Shown: positions 1 through 11,580 of the stretch, piece after piece | Layout: each line of letters begins with the position of its first letter | Position numbering within the stretch: the first letter of the stretch is position 1 | Source of the DNA: Morchella semilibera | Lineage: Eukaryota; Ascomycota; Pezizomycetes; Pezizales; Morchellaceae | Assembly: GCA_009192285.1 (NCBI GenBank) | Contig: WBVU01000011.1 | Coordinates: 1,670,668 to 1,734,667 of the forward strand | Length of the DNA stretch: 64,000 nucleotides | Direction: 5' to 3' | Program-made: the position numbers and the translations under genes | Notes under the pieces: generated by a model | Seen by the model: the letters and a program-made list of their open reading frames with translations, nothing else | Databases searched by the model: none | Told to the model about the DNA's origin: nothing

Positions 1-64
1 GCTACCCTATTGTTAGCCCCGAAGTCTACTTGTTTTAGGTTCAAACCCTTCTGACGTAACTTAC

Positions 65-411
65 CTTTCCTCTGGCGTGTCCATGACTTGATTTTTTGCG
101 CTAACAGTCTTCTTCCCCTTACCCTTTTGTCGGCTTGAGGGCTGGTTTTCTTGATGTTTTGGAGGTGTATCTGCAGAAGAGGAAGCCTTAGGGCGCTTTC
201 GGCCGCGAGTGCCGAAGGAAGGTTCAGGTTCTTCCGTTATCTGACCAGAGGAAACTTTCCGTTTACGATTTGGCTTTGACGAGGAAGGTGTTGAAGTTGT
301 AATAGATGGTGGTGCGGGTGAAGCAGTGGCGGGGAAGATGCTACTAGTTGACGAGACGGCCTGATCTGAGGATTGTCTCGTCGATGAACGAGTGACTCTG
401 CGAGGAGGCAT
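65..411 (-). CDS. First exon of basic Ser/Pro-rich protein, possibly UFD4/TRIP12-type HECT ubiquitin ligase (partial)
   Basis: The exon opens with an ATG at 411 and reads MPPRRVTRSSTRQSS, then about 100 residues of low-complexity Ser/Thr/Pro sequence with basic clusters (KPNRKRK, RGRKRPK, RQKGKGKKT) that look like nuclear localisation signals. It ends at a canonical GTAAGT donor whose first base is position 64, so the gene continues beyond the left edge. The opening 'MPPRRVTRSS' style and the spaced NLS clusters resemble the disordered N terminus of fungal UFD4/TRIP12 HECT E3 ligases. That is family resemblance only: no HECT or ARM-repeat sequence lies in the window. A chromatin protein is an equally fair guess. 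A T-rich run just upstream of the ATG (about 422-437 on the + strand as T) lies in the leader. Confidence 0.4.
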
Positions 412-2017
412 GAACAAGTGTCCTTTTTTTTTTTTTTGCGTGCGTGTGTGTGATTTTCTCTCTTGCGATTGGGAGAGGAGAAAGACCAAGAGATTATAAC
501 GCAAAGGTAAAAAATGATGAAGGTGGATGAGCGGATGGAAGAGAGACTCAGAAAGTAAAAAATAAAAAATAAAAGAGATGGTGAATAACTACCTTCGTAG
601 GAGAGGCGTGTTACTAGTGTCGGAGATTGTGGGGGATAGTGGATGATCAGCGGGTGAGGAAGCGGATGAGGCTGAAGAGCTTGTAAAGACGGCGGAGGTT
701 GGCCTGAGATCAGCAACAGATGCTCTTCCAGATGCTTGATGCTTGCGTGATCTAAGCTCCATACGATGCCGCCATCCACGGAGGGATCAGTGGGAGTAAG
801 GCGAGCAGATATCAGGAAGCAGGTGAGGAGGCCGAGGAGAAGAAGCACCCAGGAACCTGCGAATGGCGGGGCGTCTGTTTCTGCTGTTGGGGCTTGGACC
901 GTGAGGGGATTTTCCTGTATGCAGGAAACTTGTTAATACTATCCTTCCTTTCCCTTGTTATTCAAAATTCTTCTATCTATGTAGTATGTATCAGTTGTTG
1001 TCGGCCGGGTTGCGAAGCTCGGAGGGGCGGGCTGTTCGCTGTCATGAATATGTGGGTGTTGAGGCGAGCCGAGTGTCAAGCGTAGGATTGAGCGGGCAAG
1101 GTGATGATTCAGTTACACACATAAATACTAGTACCTAGCCCTCATTTGCCTAGCGTGGTCCTTTAGGGCTCAAGAGCCCTCTGATACATGCAACCAAAAT
1201 CGATTCAGCACAGAGTATCTACATTTTTTGTACACGTACGTAAGTACATATCGTCCTTTAGAGATCTTAGTCGATAAGATAGCGTCGCCAGTGATATCTG
1301 TTAGTACACACATGCCTCCACAATTCCAGTACCATGAAAAAATGATGCTATAGAGACTATCGATTCTTAGCGATGTTGATGTGAATACAAGGTTTCGATA
1401 GATACATGTATTTTTGATAACCCGATAACCTTTCAACCCCTCCTTAACCCCACCATAACTACATGTACATGTGCAATAGATCCTTGCAAATCCGCACGCA
1501 TGAGTACCTCCGACATTAGTCTTGGTCTATACGTAAAAAGCTTCATCCGAAAGGTTTGTTCTATCAGTTCTATCAAGAATGCCCAAATAGCGAAAGTATT
1601 AAAGCGAGTGATCCGCAGCCTAGTTTGCAAAGGAGAAATAGCCAACACGTTTAACATGAGTTACTATAAACCCTGATATCGAGAGAGAAATCAACTGTCT
1701 AGAGGGAAACAAATGCAGCCCCAAGAAACCCTTCACGAAAATACCCGACGTTTGAAAGGAAAATAGGAAAACAGCTCCAACAAGAACAACCCTTGAGAAG
1801 AAAGCTCCATATAATTTCTGCCGGTACGCCCCCATCACCCAAATTCCGAACGACAAACCCGCTTAGATGAGCTCGGATATTTATGAAACAAAAGCGAGAA
1901 AGAAAAGGAAAGATAAACCGTTTATCGGGAGAAGCCCCTAGTTAGACCATGCCTTTTCCCGATAAACACAGAGTATTTTGGAATATCGCAGATTATATGT
2001 GGGCAGAGAATCTACAA
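412..2017. other. Intergenic, no supported gene
   Basis: About 1.6 kb between the first exon at the left edge and the 3' end of the SDR gene. A long frame on the minus strand (about 590-905) has no ATG and no splice partner I could find, so I do not call it. Two TACATGTA palindromes lie near 1402 and 1460. Nothing else is recognisable. Confidence 0.6.
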
Positions 2018-3258
2018 TTACCAACAGCAGTAACCACCCTACGCCCAAAATCAGAATAAATTACGAGCACGAGAAGGCTGAAGGGACTTACATCAATAAT
2101 AATATCAGACCCAGTCATAAAGGTAGAAGCATTGGATGCGAGGAAGACAGCAGTGCTGTTCAATTCATCAACATTTCCGAGACGGTTCATGGGAGTGCGC
2201 GAGCACCACAACTTCTTCTGTGCCTCAAGAGCAGGAACACGGTTCAAAGCGGTATCTATAGAACGTTTTAGCTAACACATTCAAGAACAAATTGTTTTGA
2301 GTACTGACCCATATAACCTGGGGAGATTGAGTCTAAAATGATGTGAGCAACAGATTCAGATTATGCTTGACGGGGAGATTCCGGTTAACTTACTAACGCG
2401 AATGTTGAATTTGCTCCATTCAGCGGCAAGGGATTTTCCGAGCTGGATAACACCGGCCTTTGAAGCATTGTAGCAAGACTGCTCCTGGGGCCAATTGACA
2501 ATGTGTCCGGACATGGATCCAATGAAGATGATAGAGCCTCCGTTTCCTTGCTTGATCATGATTTGACCAGCCGCCTGGGCGCACAAGAAAGTACCAGTAA
2601 GATTAATGTCGATAAGACGACGAAATCTCTCGATATCGTAGGTCTCGGCCGGCATGTTGGAGCTAGGAAACATACTATTAGTGTTGTTCATGCAGATAGT
2701 TTAGCAGCTGAGGGTGGTAGCTTACTCGGCAATACCAGCAGAGCAGAGAAGAACATCGACACTTCCCAAGTCGGCAGCAATCTAACCTTGGATATTAGGT
2801 ATTTGTACACTGTAAAAGCAAGGAACTAGGATATCGCACACTAGTCATGACCTCTCTGACGGCCTCGGCATCACGAACGTCAACCTTGTAGAATGCAGCA
2901 GGAATATTGTATTTCTTGTTCAGTTCAAGAGCAGCAGAATCTCCATGCTCTTGCAAGACATCCATGATGGCAATGGCCTTGCAACCAACTTCACAGAGAG
3001 CCTCAGACATGCAGAAGCCGAGACCACGCGCACCACTTGATCACACCGATATTATTAGTAATTGAAGCCGTGATGGTTATTGTTAAGGATGAACACAAAC
3101 CCAGTGACAACAACAACTTTCCCGGTCAAGAGAAAGCGCTGAAGATTGTCCGGAAGTGCGGAATATCCAGCACTGTGAGCCTGGGTAGGAGCCGCAATAG
3201 CAGCATCAGGGTTCATCTCGGCCATGGTAATATCCGGAGAGAGTGTCGGAGTAGCCAT
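2018..3258 (-). CDS. Short-chain dehydrogenase/reductase, D-arabinitol/mannitol (Sou1-type) polyol dehydrogenase
   Basis: Seven exons: 3101-3258, 2840-3035, 2726-2781, 2394-2662, 2309-2332, 2092-2255, 2018-2038. They sum to 888 nt (295 aa plus stop). The protein is a classical SDR: the nucleotide-binding turn TGGARGLG lies at residues 52-59, CSAGIA replaces the usual NAG, NLTGTF is at 157-162, and the catalytic Ser-Tyr-Lys set falls in SMSGHI (186-191) and SCYNASK (199-205). ISPGYMDTALN follows, and the C terminus is IIIDGGYCCW. The SMSGHI..N.PQEQ..YN signature is that of fungal cytosolic NADP(H)/NAD(H) polyol dehydrogenases that interconvert arabinitol or mannitol with ketoses; the exact substrate is inference. 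A roughly 45-residue N-terminal extension precedes the Rossmann fold. The intron at 2782-2839 uses a weak GTGCGA donor; the rest are GTNNGT-like or GTAAGY. Confidence 0.85.
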
Positions 3259-5173
3259 TTGCTTAATTGAAGTTGGTTGGTAAAGGTGGGGCGAAAGTCC
3301 GGAGGTGGGGTTGATACTTATCCCACTTTTATTTGCAGGAAAGACTGCGGGGTTGTTTATGAGGGATTATTTTCAAAGGATACAAAACGATGGAAGGAAT
3401 AACGAGATGGATGTTTTCTGAGATGATGATAAGTGGAAGAAAGTGGGAAACAGTCGAGTATTTAAAGGTGGGGGAGAGGAGGGGAATTGGAGGGGGAGAG
3501 GGGAGAGGGGAGAGGGTCTGTTGATCGGCCAGAGAATTACGACTCACGGACAGGAGTGATGGAGAGCTACCGATTTGAGCAACTTAGCAGGTTTTCTTGA
3601 AAGTAGCAAGGTGGAATAGTGCCGGTTTTGTGTGAGTGCGAGGCCTGAACGAAGAGGTTTTTTTTCCTGTCAAATATTTCCAGTGGAGGGGCGGGTGGTG
3701 GGAGCTGGCAAGCACAAAGTAGAGCGGAGAATCCACCGCTTACGATTTCTCTGACTAGGTACTACTGACTAGGTACTATTGACAGTTCACTGCTTGCTGA
3801 TGGTATTCTTCTTCGCCTCAGCTTAGTTGGTGGTGTTGAGTAGCGGAAAATCTAAAATATGTAGATCGACAAGCAAAGCGCTGTAATAATTTTAAGCACA
3901 GACCTTCGCTTTCTTCCTTCCAGAATATAGCCTTGGACCACTATTTAGGGTCGTCCTATTTCACGGGAACTGGGGACCAGCAAGCATTTTTAGCGCTAGG
4001 ACTTTGACGCAGGGCCCAAAACCTTTTGAGGACAACTACAACTACAGAAAGCAGAGATGGACATCAGCAGTGCCTACTGAATGCGTGGGGTAGTGATGAG
4101 GCTGTGAAACAAACACCAAGCAATGTACTTAAAGAGGAAGGAAAGAAAAGAAGGAAAGAAAAAAAACCTCTCCCGTCAAATGGTAAAATGACTGAACAAA
4201 GTTTTCCCACCGAGATGAACATTTGTGCAGTAGACAAAACGTGTATGTTCCTCCACAATATCTGGCTGTAAACTTTCTCCCTCTCCTCTTTTCGAGGCTC
4301 CGGCCGCATAATTCACGAGATGCGTACTTCACATTAACTTTGGGAGAAGTGGTTCGGTATGGCATCATACAATTGGTACCAATTGAGCTGATGAATGGTC
4401 TCACCGCCGTAAGATTGAGTTGCATGGCCGAGCTACTACATTGAGAAATTTTTAGGTACAAACATAACCTCATCTCTAGAAACATAAAGCTCCATCATCC
4501 AGAGCAGTTACATGTAGCTACCATGTCGATACCCCTGCTAATACTCTACATCCAATCCAGGATCCCCCACGCGGGAGGTGCGGCTCCAAGAGGAGGCACC
4601 CCAGAAGCCGTCCACCTGATCAAGCCGCACTGATACTCCCCAACATCTTACGGCAAGAGTAAACTCATTCCGAAACATTAAAAAAAAAAAAAAAAAAAAA
4701 AACGAACGAACGAACGAACCAAAATTGAACCCAGCGCAGCCTCTTTCTCAGTTGGCAGTGCGCGGAGACCAGCAAAAAGTGGGTACATAGACGAGTATAG
4801 GAAGGGGCCATGATAGCGTGAATAGGATTATGTATGTAGTTTTTTATGCGAGCCCGGGATTCATTTAATTTTGGTATCTTTGGCTCACTGTAGTTACATA
4901 TAGTTGTCTGCCTCCCCAAGAATTTGGTGGGGTGCACGTCGGGTGTAAAATCTAGATGAATGACTAAACTTAGGAGTAGAGTGAGAAGAGATGGATCTCG
5001 CTTACAAGAGCCGGAAAAAAGCAAATAAACAAAAAGGTTTGCGAAATTGGTTGACGCAAAGAAAAGAGCCGAATACCAAATCTGTTCTCTAAAAGACCGT
5101 AACACGCAATCAATCGTACATGACGCCGTTTCCGGTTCTGAAACAAACGTCCAAGCACAGGCAGTAATTACTA
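3259..5173. other. Intergenic with A-run/(CGAA)n microsatellite
   Basis: About 1.9 kb between the SDR start and the 3' end of the SH3 gene. G-rich purine tracts lie near 3465-3515. At about 4679-4719 a run of roughly 22 A passes into five CGAA repeats. One TACATGTA lies near 4509. Open frames here have no start context, splice sites or recognisable motif. Confidence 0.6.
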
Positions 5174-6917
5174 TTACATGCTCTCAACATAGTTGCTGTG
5201 TAGAATTGAACTAATAAGCTTTAATCCAAGATGGGGATACGAAGTCTGCAAAGGCTCACCTGGGGAATATTCCTGTTCTTCCATCAATCTGGCCAGTCCA
5301 CCAATCCTAAAGGTTATTAGCTTATGGGACCTCGAGCAAGATAAACACAGAACGCTGAACAAACATTTTTTGAATCGGTTTTCTTAGTAATTGTTATTAT
5401 ATCACCTTTCTTAAACCCTGCGCAAACTTCAGCGGATATACTCTCGATAGAAAATAATTCAAATATACCTAAGTCTCCGGGTTGATCGGCCTCAAAGGTG
5501 TACAAGGCCACAGCTTGGTTTGCACCCAGTGTTGATACCCTAGGTTTCGGCTTAAAGACAGGTTTGGGGGCGGTTGGTCTACCGGGGGCAGGCCCCTTGT
5601 CAGAGTATGTACTCTGGAAATGTTGACGCTGGAATTGATTTCCACCATGGGTGTCGTATGCGTCAAAGGTTTGTCCAGGATCTGGACGATGCGCTTCCCT
5701 CCAGGCCGAATCTCCTTCCCTGTCGTATACGTCGTCCTGCCATGCCGAAGATCTAGAAACCCTTTGACTACCTATAGAGCCTGCCCTTGATCCCCTTCGA
5801 TCACGATATTCACTTTCGCCGAATGCGCGCCCATTTTGACCTTCCCAAATGCTTGGGTCTCTTTCGTTATCATACTTCGGTATATCGTTATATATATCGT
5901 CATAATTGGCGCCAGTAAAGTTTCCAGAAAACACTCGAGAGTTGAGAATACGAATGAGAGCATCGGCATCAGGAGGCGGATTTATGCTACCGCTGAGGAG
6001 TTGCCTGCCGGTGACATTACCTCCGTAGAATTTTTTGTTCGCATCCTTGCGTTCCATTATTACTGAACCCTCTAGGGAAACGCCTGCGAAAAGACCTTTG
6101 GTTTTGCTGTCAAAGAAATGAGCACAAATAACGCCGAAGTTTAATACGAAATAGCAACGAGACAAACCTATAGGAGAAGATAGCGGCAACTGATCTCAAA
6201 CTAGCCATTCCACTAGCCTCTGCATTTCTTCCCAAGGGTCCTGCAGCAACAGAGACGTTTCCTCCTAGTGTAATGCTTCCCGCCTGGGCAAATGTCTTAA
6301 CTGCGCTTGAGTCGTTTAAAATCATAACAAAATCGGTCAACTCGGCACCAATCTGACCCCCAAACCCGGCGCTGTGTGGTTTTCTGTTAGTTATTTCCCT
6401 AAGATACTCCATAATAAGTCAAGCATGAAACCTACCCTGCTGTGGCGATCGCGGATGGAGCAGACCATGCTAAGTACTTGTTAACAACCCTATTCAGAGA
6501 GGAGCCACATCCTTTTGACTCAGAAGCTTACACCCATCATGTTTACGGGCAATAACCAAACCCGAACCATATCTTGCAGAAAGAAGAAGACCGGCCTTCA
6601 CTACCGTAATTATTGCCAGCCCCTATACACAAAGTTTTAGTTATATGCTCTTTCGGTCTCTCCAAAGATTTGCATTTATAGGGGACACAACGATAAATAT
6701 TACGCACTTTGGCATTCGAAAGAACTGATGGTGGAATAATTTTGTCTGGGCCAAACGCTTGCTGTGGATCGACGAATGAGGCTAGAATTCTTGAGGCTTT
6801 TCTACATTCGCTGTTAAGACTCGCGGGCAAAGGATTGCTATTTATAACCCGGGTGTTAGGATATACTACCGCATAGTAATAGGCAGCTATGAAAGAAGAA
6901 ACTAACTTGATGGGCAT
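5174..6917 (-). CDS. YSC84: SYLF-domain plus SH3 protein, Ysc84/Lsb3-Lsb4 family (actin patch, endocytosis)
   Basis: Nine exons: 6907-6917, 6708-6837, 6532-6622, 6436-6469, 6168-6371, 5469-6106, 5365-5417, 5260-5306, 5174-5195. Total 1230 nt, 409 aa. The N-terminal SYLF domain reads MPINNPLPASLNSECRKA, then FGPDKIIPP, GLAIITVVKAGLL, GSGLVIARKHDGSWSAPSAI, GFGGQIGAELTDFV and KTKGLFAGVSLEGS; these are the lipid- and actin-binding blocks of the family. A disordered linker of about 150 residues follows (Arg/Asp/Gln-rich, with 'PTAPKPVFKPKPR'). A C-terminal SH3 domain reads VALYTFEADQPGDLGFKKGD, DWWTGQ, and IFPSNYVE at the end. In yeast these proteins bind Las17/WASP and actin at cortical patches. 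The 11-nt first exon is unusually small, but its frame and the conserved MxINNPLP start fit. Loss of the last 22-nt exon would remove the conserved end of the SH3 fold. Confidence 0.93.
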
Positions 6918-8196
6918 GGTGCATAAAACTCAAGGCTGACAAGTAATGTAGTGAGAGATAAGATTAAGCGGGGTAAATAATAATATCAGGGGTTCCAAGA
7001 TGCTCAAGGGGAGCTTGGAGCTAAGTAAAGTGGATAGTTGATGAGCGAGTAAATTATTAGAAGGATAATTACTGTAAATAGTGTGCGCAAGTAGACAAAC
7101 AGGTATGTCAAACGAAAGAGTGGGTTTAAACAATGAAAGAAGGTGAGGTGAGAAAGACCAGGAGACGTTGGAATAGGCTCTGCAGGGTCGTCGTCAGCCC
7201 CCGGGACCGAGGAGCCGTTACGCCCACGATCTTGCTCCGCCACTGGTCGGGCGCGTCTTGGTTATCTCCGCCGAGAACACGCTAGGAGCTGACAGGAGCG
7301 TCACTATCGTACATACATGTACCCGGGTGTGTGGGTAAGTGATCAGAATCTGATAAGTGAATGTTGTAGCGAATGCGTGTGTTTGTCTTATCAGATTCTG
7401 ATCACTTTTTGCGACACCCTAGTACTCCTGTCCTTGTTATCCTGGTGTGACTCTCCCGCTGCACGTGCTCACGCGAAAAAATGAAACCCCCGAAATGGAG
7501 GTGCAGTGCACTTATGCCTTAATAGAACGTATAATACCTATTATTGTACAACCTATTTGTACTATCAACCTTACCTAGAAGACAGATTATGTCCTATACA
7601 AGGGTGAGGTCGGGTTTATAAAAACTGTAGTCGAATTCTATCGAAGGCCTAGAGGAACCACATTGTGATTTGTTATCATAAAGACCCGCAGTGGAAATTG
7701 GTGCCGTTGTAAAGCATATCTTTTATCGCAACATGCCTACAGCTACCTACAGGGTTGAAGAATAAAGTGATGACGATGTGGCGCAACCCTAACTGAGCTG
7801 TTATAAATACAGGGGTATTATAAACTTCAGTGGGTTTTGTGAAATTTGCAAAGCTACATCCAAAACCTAATTGAATGGAACTGTTCGACAATCGCAGTTT
7901 CTCGAAGCATACGAAGCAAGAGACAGACAAAGATTAACTACAGACTCTGCAAGGAAAGACTTCGAAAAAGAAATACGGGTAAACTCCGATCCTAAACCTT
8001 ACCTGACATGAATAACCTAAAACCATGTAATGCAAACTCCAGGTTTCTGACCTGCGGAAACCCATAAATTCATAGAGGCAAATAGAAAAAGGTAAGAAAG
8101 AGAAATAGCAGAAAAGAAAGGGGGTGAATTGGTGGTAGGTATGAGTGCTGGGACTTAAACTGTGCTGAGGCGACTCTGAGCTTAGTACAGCCACCT
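6918..8196. other. Intergenic between SYLF-SH3 gene and conserved Ser-rich gene
   Basis: About 1.3 kb upstream of the SH3 gene and downstream of the 8197-10062 gene. Contains a perfect long inverted repeat (listed separately) and a TACATGTA near 7315. No coding signal I trust. Confidence 0.6.
7337..7407. repeat. Perfect 21-bp inverted repeat (hairpin) with 29-nt loop
   Basis: Arms 7337-7357 and 7387-7407 are exact reverse complements; each arm also contains the internal palindrome ATCAGAATCTGAT. It lies about 420 bp upstream of the SYLF-SH3 start codon. It could be a hairpin-forming site, a regulatory dyad or the core of a tiny foldback element; I see no target-site duplication. Confidence 0.8.
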
Positions 8197-10062
8197 TCAC
8201 TGCAGGCTCATCTTCATAATGCCATCACCGGTATCTGTAAGTGGTTAATTAAGTGCACACTTTCCCAGATGTCTAGGCATAAAAATTAAAGTCGACGTAC
8301 CACTCATGCCCTGAAAATTTAGTCTTTTACCTCCCCCATTTGCCCCACTAAGAGGTGGTGAAGCTGCAAGGATTGGGCTATGCGAAAGACCTGGTGATAC
8401 AGCTCTGCGTTTAAAAAATTCTGGCTCAAACCGCTCATCCTGTGTTCGTCTCCTTTTAGGGCGACGCATATCGGCAGGAACATTGGCTACTGGCGAAGAA
8501 ACAGTTGATTCAGAATTCATCTGATTCTCAGCATTAGCTTCACCCCATAAAGTCTGTAATATGCAATGCTTACCATTATATCGCCATCAGAGGTCATTCT
8601 CAACCCAGGAAATGCTGGAGGGCTCCCGCCGAGCCCATCCATCTGGTCACCGAACCAGAACCCGCCATGTTTTTGTGCTTGTTTGGAAAAGCTAATGCCA
8701 ATTCCTTTATTTCCTGTCAGGCCCATATTTTCCCCGCTGCTACCCATGCTTTCGTCCTCCTCGCGGATGTCAGATAATTCCTGGTCCATATTTGGTTGTG
8801 TAGGAATAGCTGTGGAGGGAACATTCTCCTCGTCATCTTCACGGATCTGGCGTGTAATCTCTGCCTCGCGCTTGACTTCCATGTCAACCGGCGATGCCTC
8901 TTCCTGTAACGCGGCTTTAATACGTTGAAAGGTTTTGGTTTTGGGCTATTAAAGCACAAATCATTTAGTCATCAGCACAACGGAAATTCTTATGTTAGCA
9001 CCTTACCAATAGCGACCCCCTTCTAGATACAGGTCTCCTGATAGGATCTGGTCTCTTTTCATCATCGTTCCCTCTGCCCCCAACAGCCAACGAATTGCGT
9101 AGAGCAGTCGTGAGACTATCCTTTCTCCTTGCAGCCCCTTCTTTTGAACGCCCAAAATAGCCAACGCCGAAACTACTGTTCTGCACAGGTGGAGTGGTTG
9201 GTGAGGGGCTTGCGAGAGAGCTATTCGATGCGCTGGCAGATGACAAGGAACTATGCCTTGAGCTTCTTCCAGCACGGCCACCCAACCGGGCCTTTTGGTG
9301 ATTCATAAGCGATATTGAAGCTGCAGACTCCGTGCCTTGTATTGCGGGCGTAAAGGGGGTACCAAGTTCTAAATCTAAATCCACATCTAAATCTTCGTCA
9401 CTTGATGAATCGCTATCGTCACCAGACGGTGCATAATCCATCATTGAAGCGGACCCAAGAGAGGAGGCGTGGGATGACGAATGGTGGTAATGATGATGGT
9501 TAGCAATTGGAGAATCCGATCCTTTGTTGTTCCGAGGTATAGGGAAGCTTGTTGAAGTTGATGGCGAAGAATCCGGTGATGGTTGTTCCGCTAGTGTGGA
9601 GTGGTGTAGCGACGTGCCTAGGTGCCGAAGCTTTGGGTTAGCTTTAGTTCCTGCAGCATGCTGATGAAACGAAGATGTGGCCATACAAGCACGCGCAAAG
9701 TCGAGCCTTGGACGTCGAGCTACAGAATATCCCAGTGCAGGATCAAGAACTGGCGATAGGGGCCCACGTGAAGGCATTTTCAGAGAGAGGGGCCCGGGAA
9801 AGCCCATTCGACGTGGGGTGAATGGCGCCTGCAGCTGGTTTGGCGTCGACGTTGTTTGGGGGCTGTCGCGTCCAGTGGTATTGTTATTTGGCATCGGACT
9901 TTCAGATTTCTTGTCGGGGTTTTCGTGGTCTCCGCTGAAAGATGTATCTAGTGGAGCGTCTGGTATTGAGGCTTTGAGTTGGGAGGAAAGCGAAGAGGGG
10001 ATGGGCCTTGCACCGAAAACGGAAGAGTTAGAAACCGAGGATTGATCGCTGGCCTTTTGCAT
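8197..10062 (-). CDS. Conserved Ser-rich, nuclear-looking protein of unknown function
   Basis: Four exons: 9007-10062, 8574-8945, 8301-8520, 8197-8234. Total 1686 nt, 561 aa. I do not recognise a named domain. What is visible: many Ser-Pro/Thr-Pro sites, a block RRPRLDFARACMAT, LHHSTLAEQPSPDSSP, a His-rich patch (HHHYHHSSSH), an acidic stretch (DDSDSSSDEDLDVDLDLELG), RRGSLLPKTKTFQRIKAAL, an Arg/Lys cluster RRPKRRR and FFKRRAVSPGLSHSP. The short ordered blocks set in disorder, together with NLS-like clusters, suggest a phosphoregulated nuclear protein of a type kept across Pezizomycotina (inference). The third intron is ambiguous: a 53-nt intron 8521-8573 was chosen, but a 20-nt GT..AG segment 8554-8573 would also keep the frame and add 11 residues. 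Confidence 0.8.
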
Positions 10063-10388
10063 TTATGTTCCTATTAATGCTACAGCTTCTGACTTCTATT
10101 ATTCCGTTGTGGTCGTGAGTGATCGAATAACAAAACATTGGCAACCATGTGAAGTTCACCAATAGTGTAGACCATCGCAGGTGTAAGTGGGGGTGGTTGC
10201 ATCACTTGCCAAGCCTCTGATCTTTTCATAGGTTATCACTCGTACACCTAGGCAGGGTAATTGATCTGTTATATACCCATTCGCCTCGAGTTAGACCCTG
10301 CACCTCTCCTTACTGTTGAGACCAATATTTATCAAACTGTACACAACAGTTGCCCTGCTCCGAGCTTACCACAGCCCTATCGGCCACA
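10063..10388. promoter_or_regulatory. Divergent promoter region
   Basis: 326 bp lie between two start codons facing away from each other (10062 on minus, 10389 on plus). Both transcripts must start inside this stretch, so it must serve as a shared promoter. No clear TATA element or named operator was seen. Confidence 0.6.
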
Positions 10389-11580
10389 ATGCAAGGGTTC
10401 AATATGGGGTATAGCATCTCTACCTAAATCCATAGCATAACCCACTAACCAATTTATTAGGCGGTATGTCCCGCCAGAACACGAAGGCGTTATATCCGGA
10501 AACAGGTTAAACAAAAAGAAACCGCCTGGCTTCCATGGAAACACTCAGACAGTTCGTTTTGAAATGCCTTTCAATATCTTCTGTCTGCATTGCGATGGAC
10601 ATATTGCCCAGGGTGTTCGTTTCAATGCAGAGAAGAAGAAAATCGGAAAATACTACTCCACGGCAATATTCAGTTTTCGTATGAAACATAGTGTGTGTTC
10701 AGGCTGGATAGAGATCCGGACAGATCCAAAGAACACAGCATATGTAGCTGTGGAAGGTGCAAAGAGGCAAGCTGCAGATGCAGACCATGGGGTGGGAGTA
10801 ATCAAGGTCAAAGATCCAGAGGAGATTTCAAGATCGGAAGACCCATTTGCGAAGGCAGAGAAGAAAGTGATGGATAAGACAGAGGCAAAGCAAGGAGCAG
10901 AGAGAATTGCAGAGTTGCAGGGGCTCAGCGACCGACAGTGGCAGGATCCTTATGAACATTCCCGCAAAATGAGGAAGATATTTAGAGTATACACTCCTCT
11001 TCGAGAATTCTAGTGTCCGGGCGTTCTTGGAGGGTGTTTTGCTAAAAATCGATTGTTTTTGCTTTCCAAGGCAGAAAGAAAGGAACTTCAGGAGAAATCA
11101 GCTGCGACTGAGGCTATCCGGGAACGTGCTGGTCTCGCAATCGAGCTATTAGACGAAATACCCGAAGATGCCCAAAGGGCAAAGCTGGTTGAATTTGGGC
11201 CGGATTACAGCCAAAAGGTTGACCAGGCACATTCAAAGCCTTTATTCCCGGTCTCTGAGCCAGTCAGAAAAGTTCCTGGACAAAGCTCGAGTGGAAAGAC
11301 AAAAGCCCAATCAGCAGCGGATACGACTCGAGAAAGATTACAAACTCAGTTAAGACAGAACACCAGAGCCAGAGTAGACCCTTTCCTCCACGCAGATTTT
11401 GACAAGACACGACCAAGCCTAAACCTCAAGCTTTTGAAAAGAAAGCAGGCAGACAATAACGCCATTGGTGAGGCTGAACGAACGTTGGATGCCACGACGG
11501 AGAAAACGTCGATTTTGACCAGTGCAGGGATTGTTAGACCAGGTGTATCTCTGGGCTTGGATGGATATGAATCAGAATAA
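10389..11580 (+). CDS. saf4: CWC16-family splicing factor, Saf4/CCDC130 type
   Basis: Three exons: 10389-10408, 10461-10986, 11071-11580. Total 1056 nt, 351 aa. The start MQGFNMGRYVPPEHEG is split by a 52-nt intron after codon 6 and 2 nt. The conserved CWC16 core follows: NKKKPPGFHGNTQTVRFEMP, FNIFCLHCDGHI, GVRFNAEKKKIGKYYS, FRMKHSVCSGWIEIRTDPKN. The zinc site is a Cys-x2-Cys plus His-x2-Cys, where animal CCDC130 has Cys in the third position. The C-terminal half is charged and helical (AERKELQEKSAATEAIRERAGL, LLDEIPEDAQRAKLVEFGPDY). CWC16 proteins (Yju2, Saf4) join the catalytic spliceosome and influence branch-site docking. The FNIF..C, not the Yju2-type start, argues for the Saf4/CCDC130 branch. 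It shares a divergent promoter with the upstream gene. Confidence 0.92.

Noticed and set aside
30-52. B-box-like GGTTCAAACCC near the left edge
   Set aside because: No stems, A box or acceptor around it, and it lies inside the intron of the first gene.
590-905. Long minus-strand frame with a hydrophobic stretch (LLLLGLLTCFLISA)
   Set aside because: It has no ATG, no convincing acceptor upstream, and falls in the leader of the gene at the left edge; likely chance.
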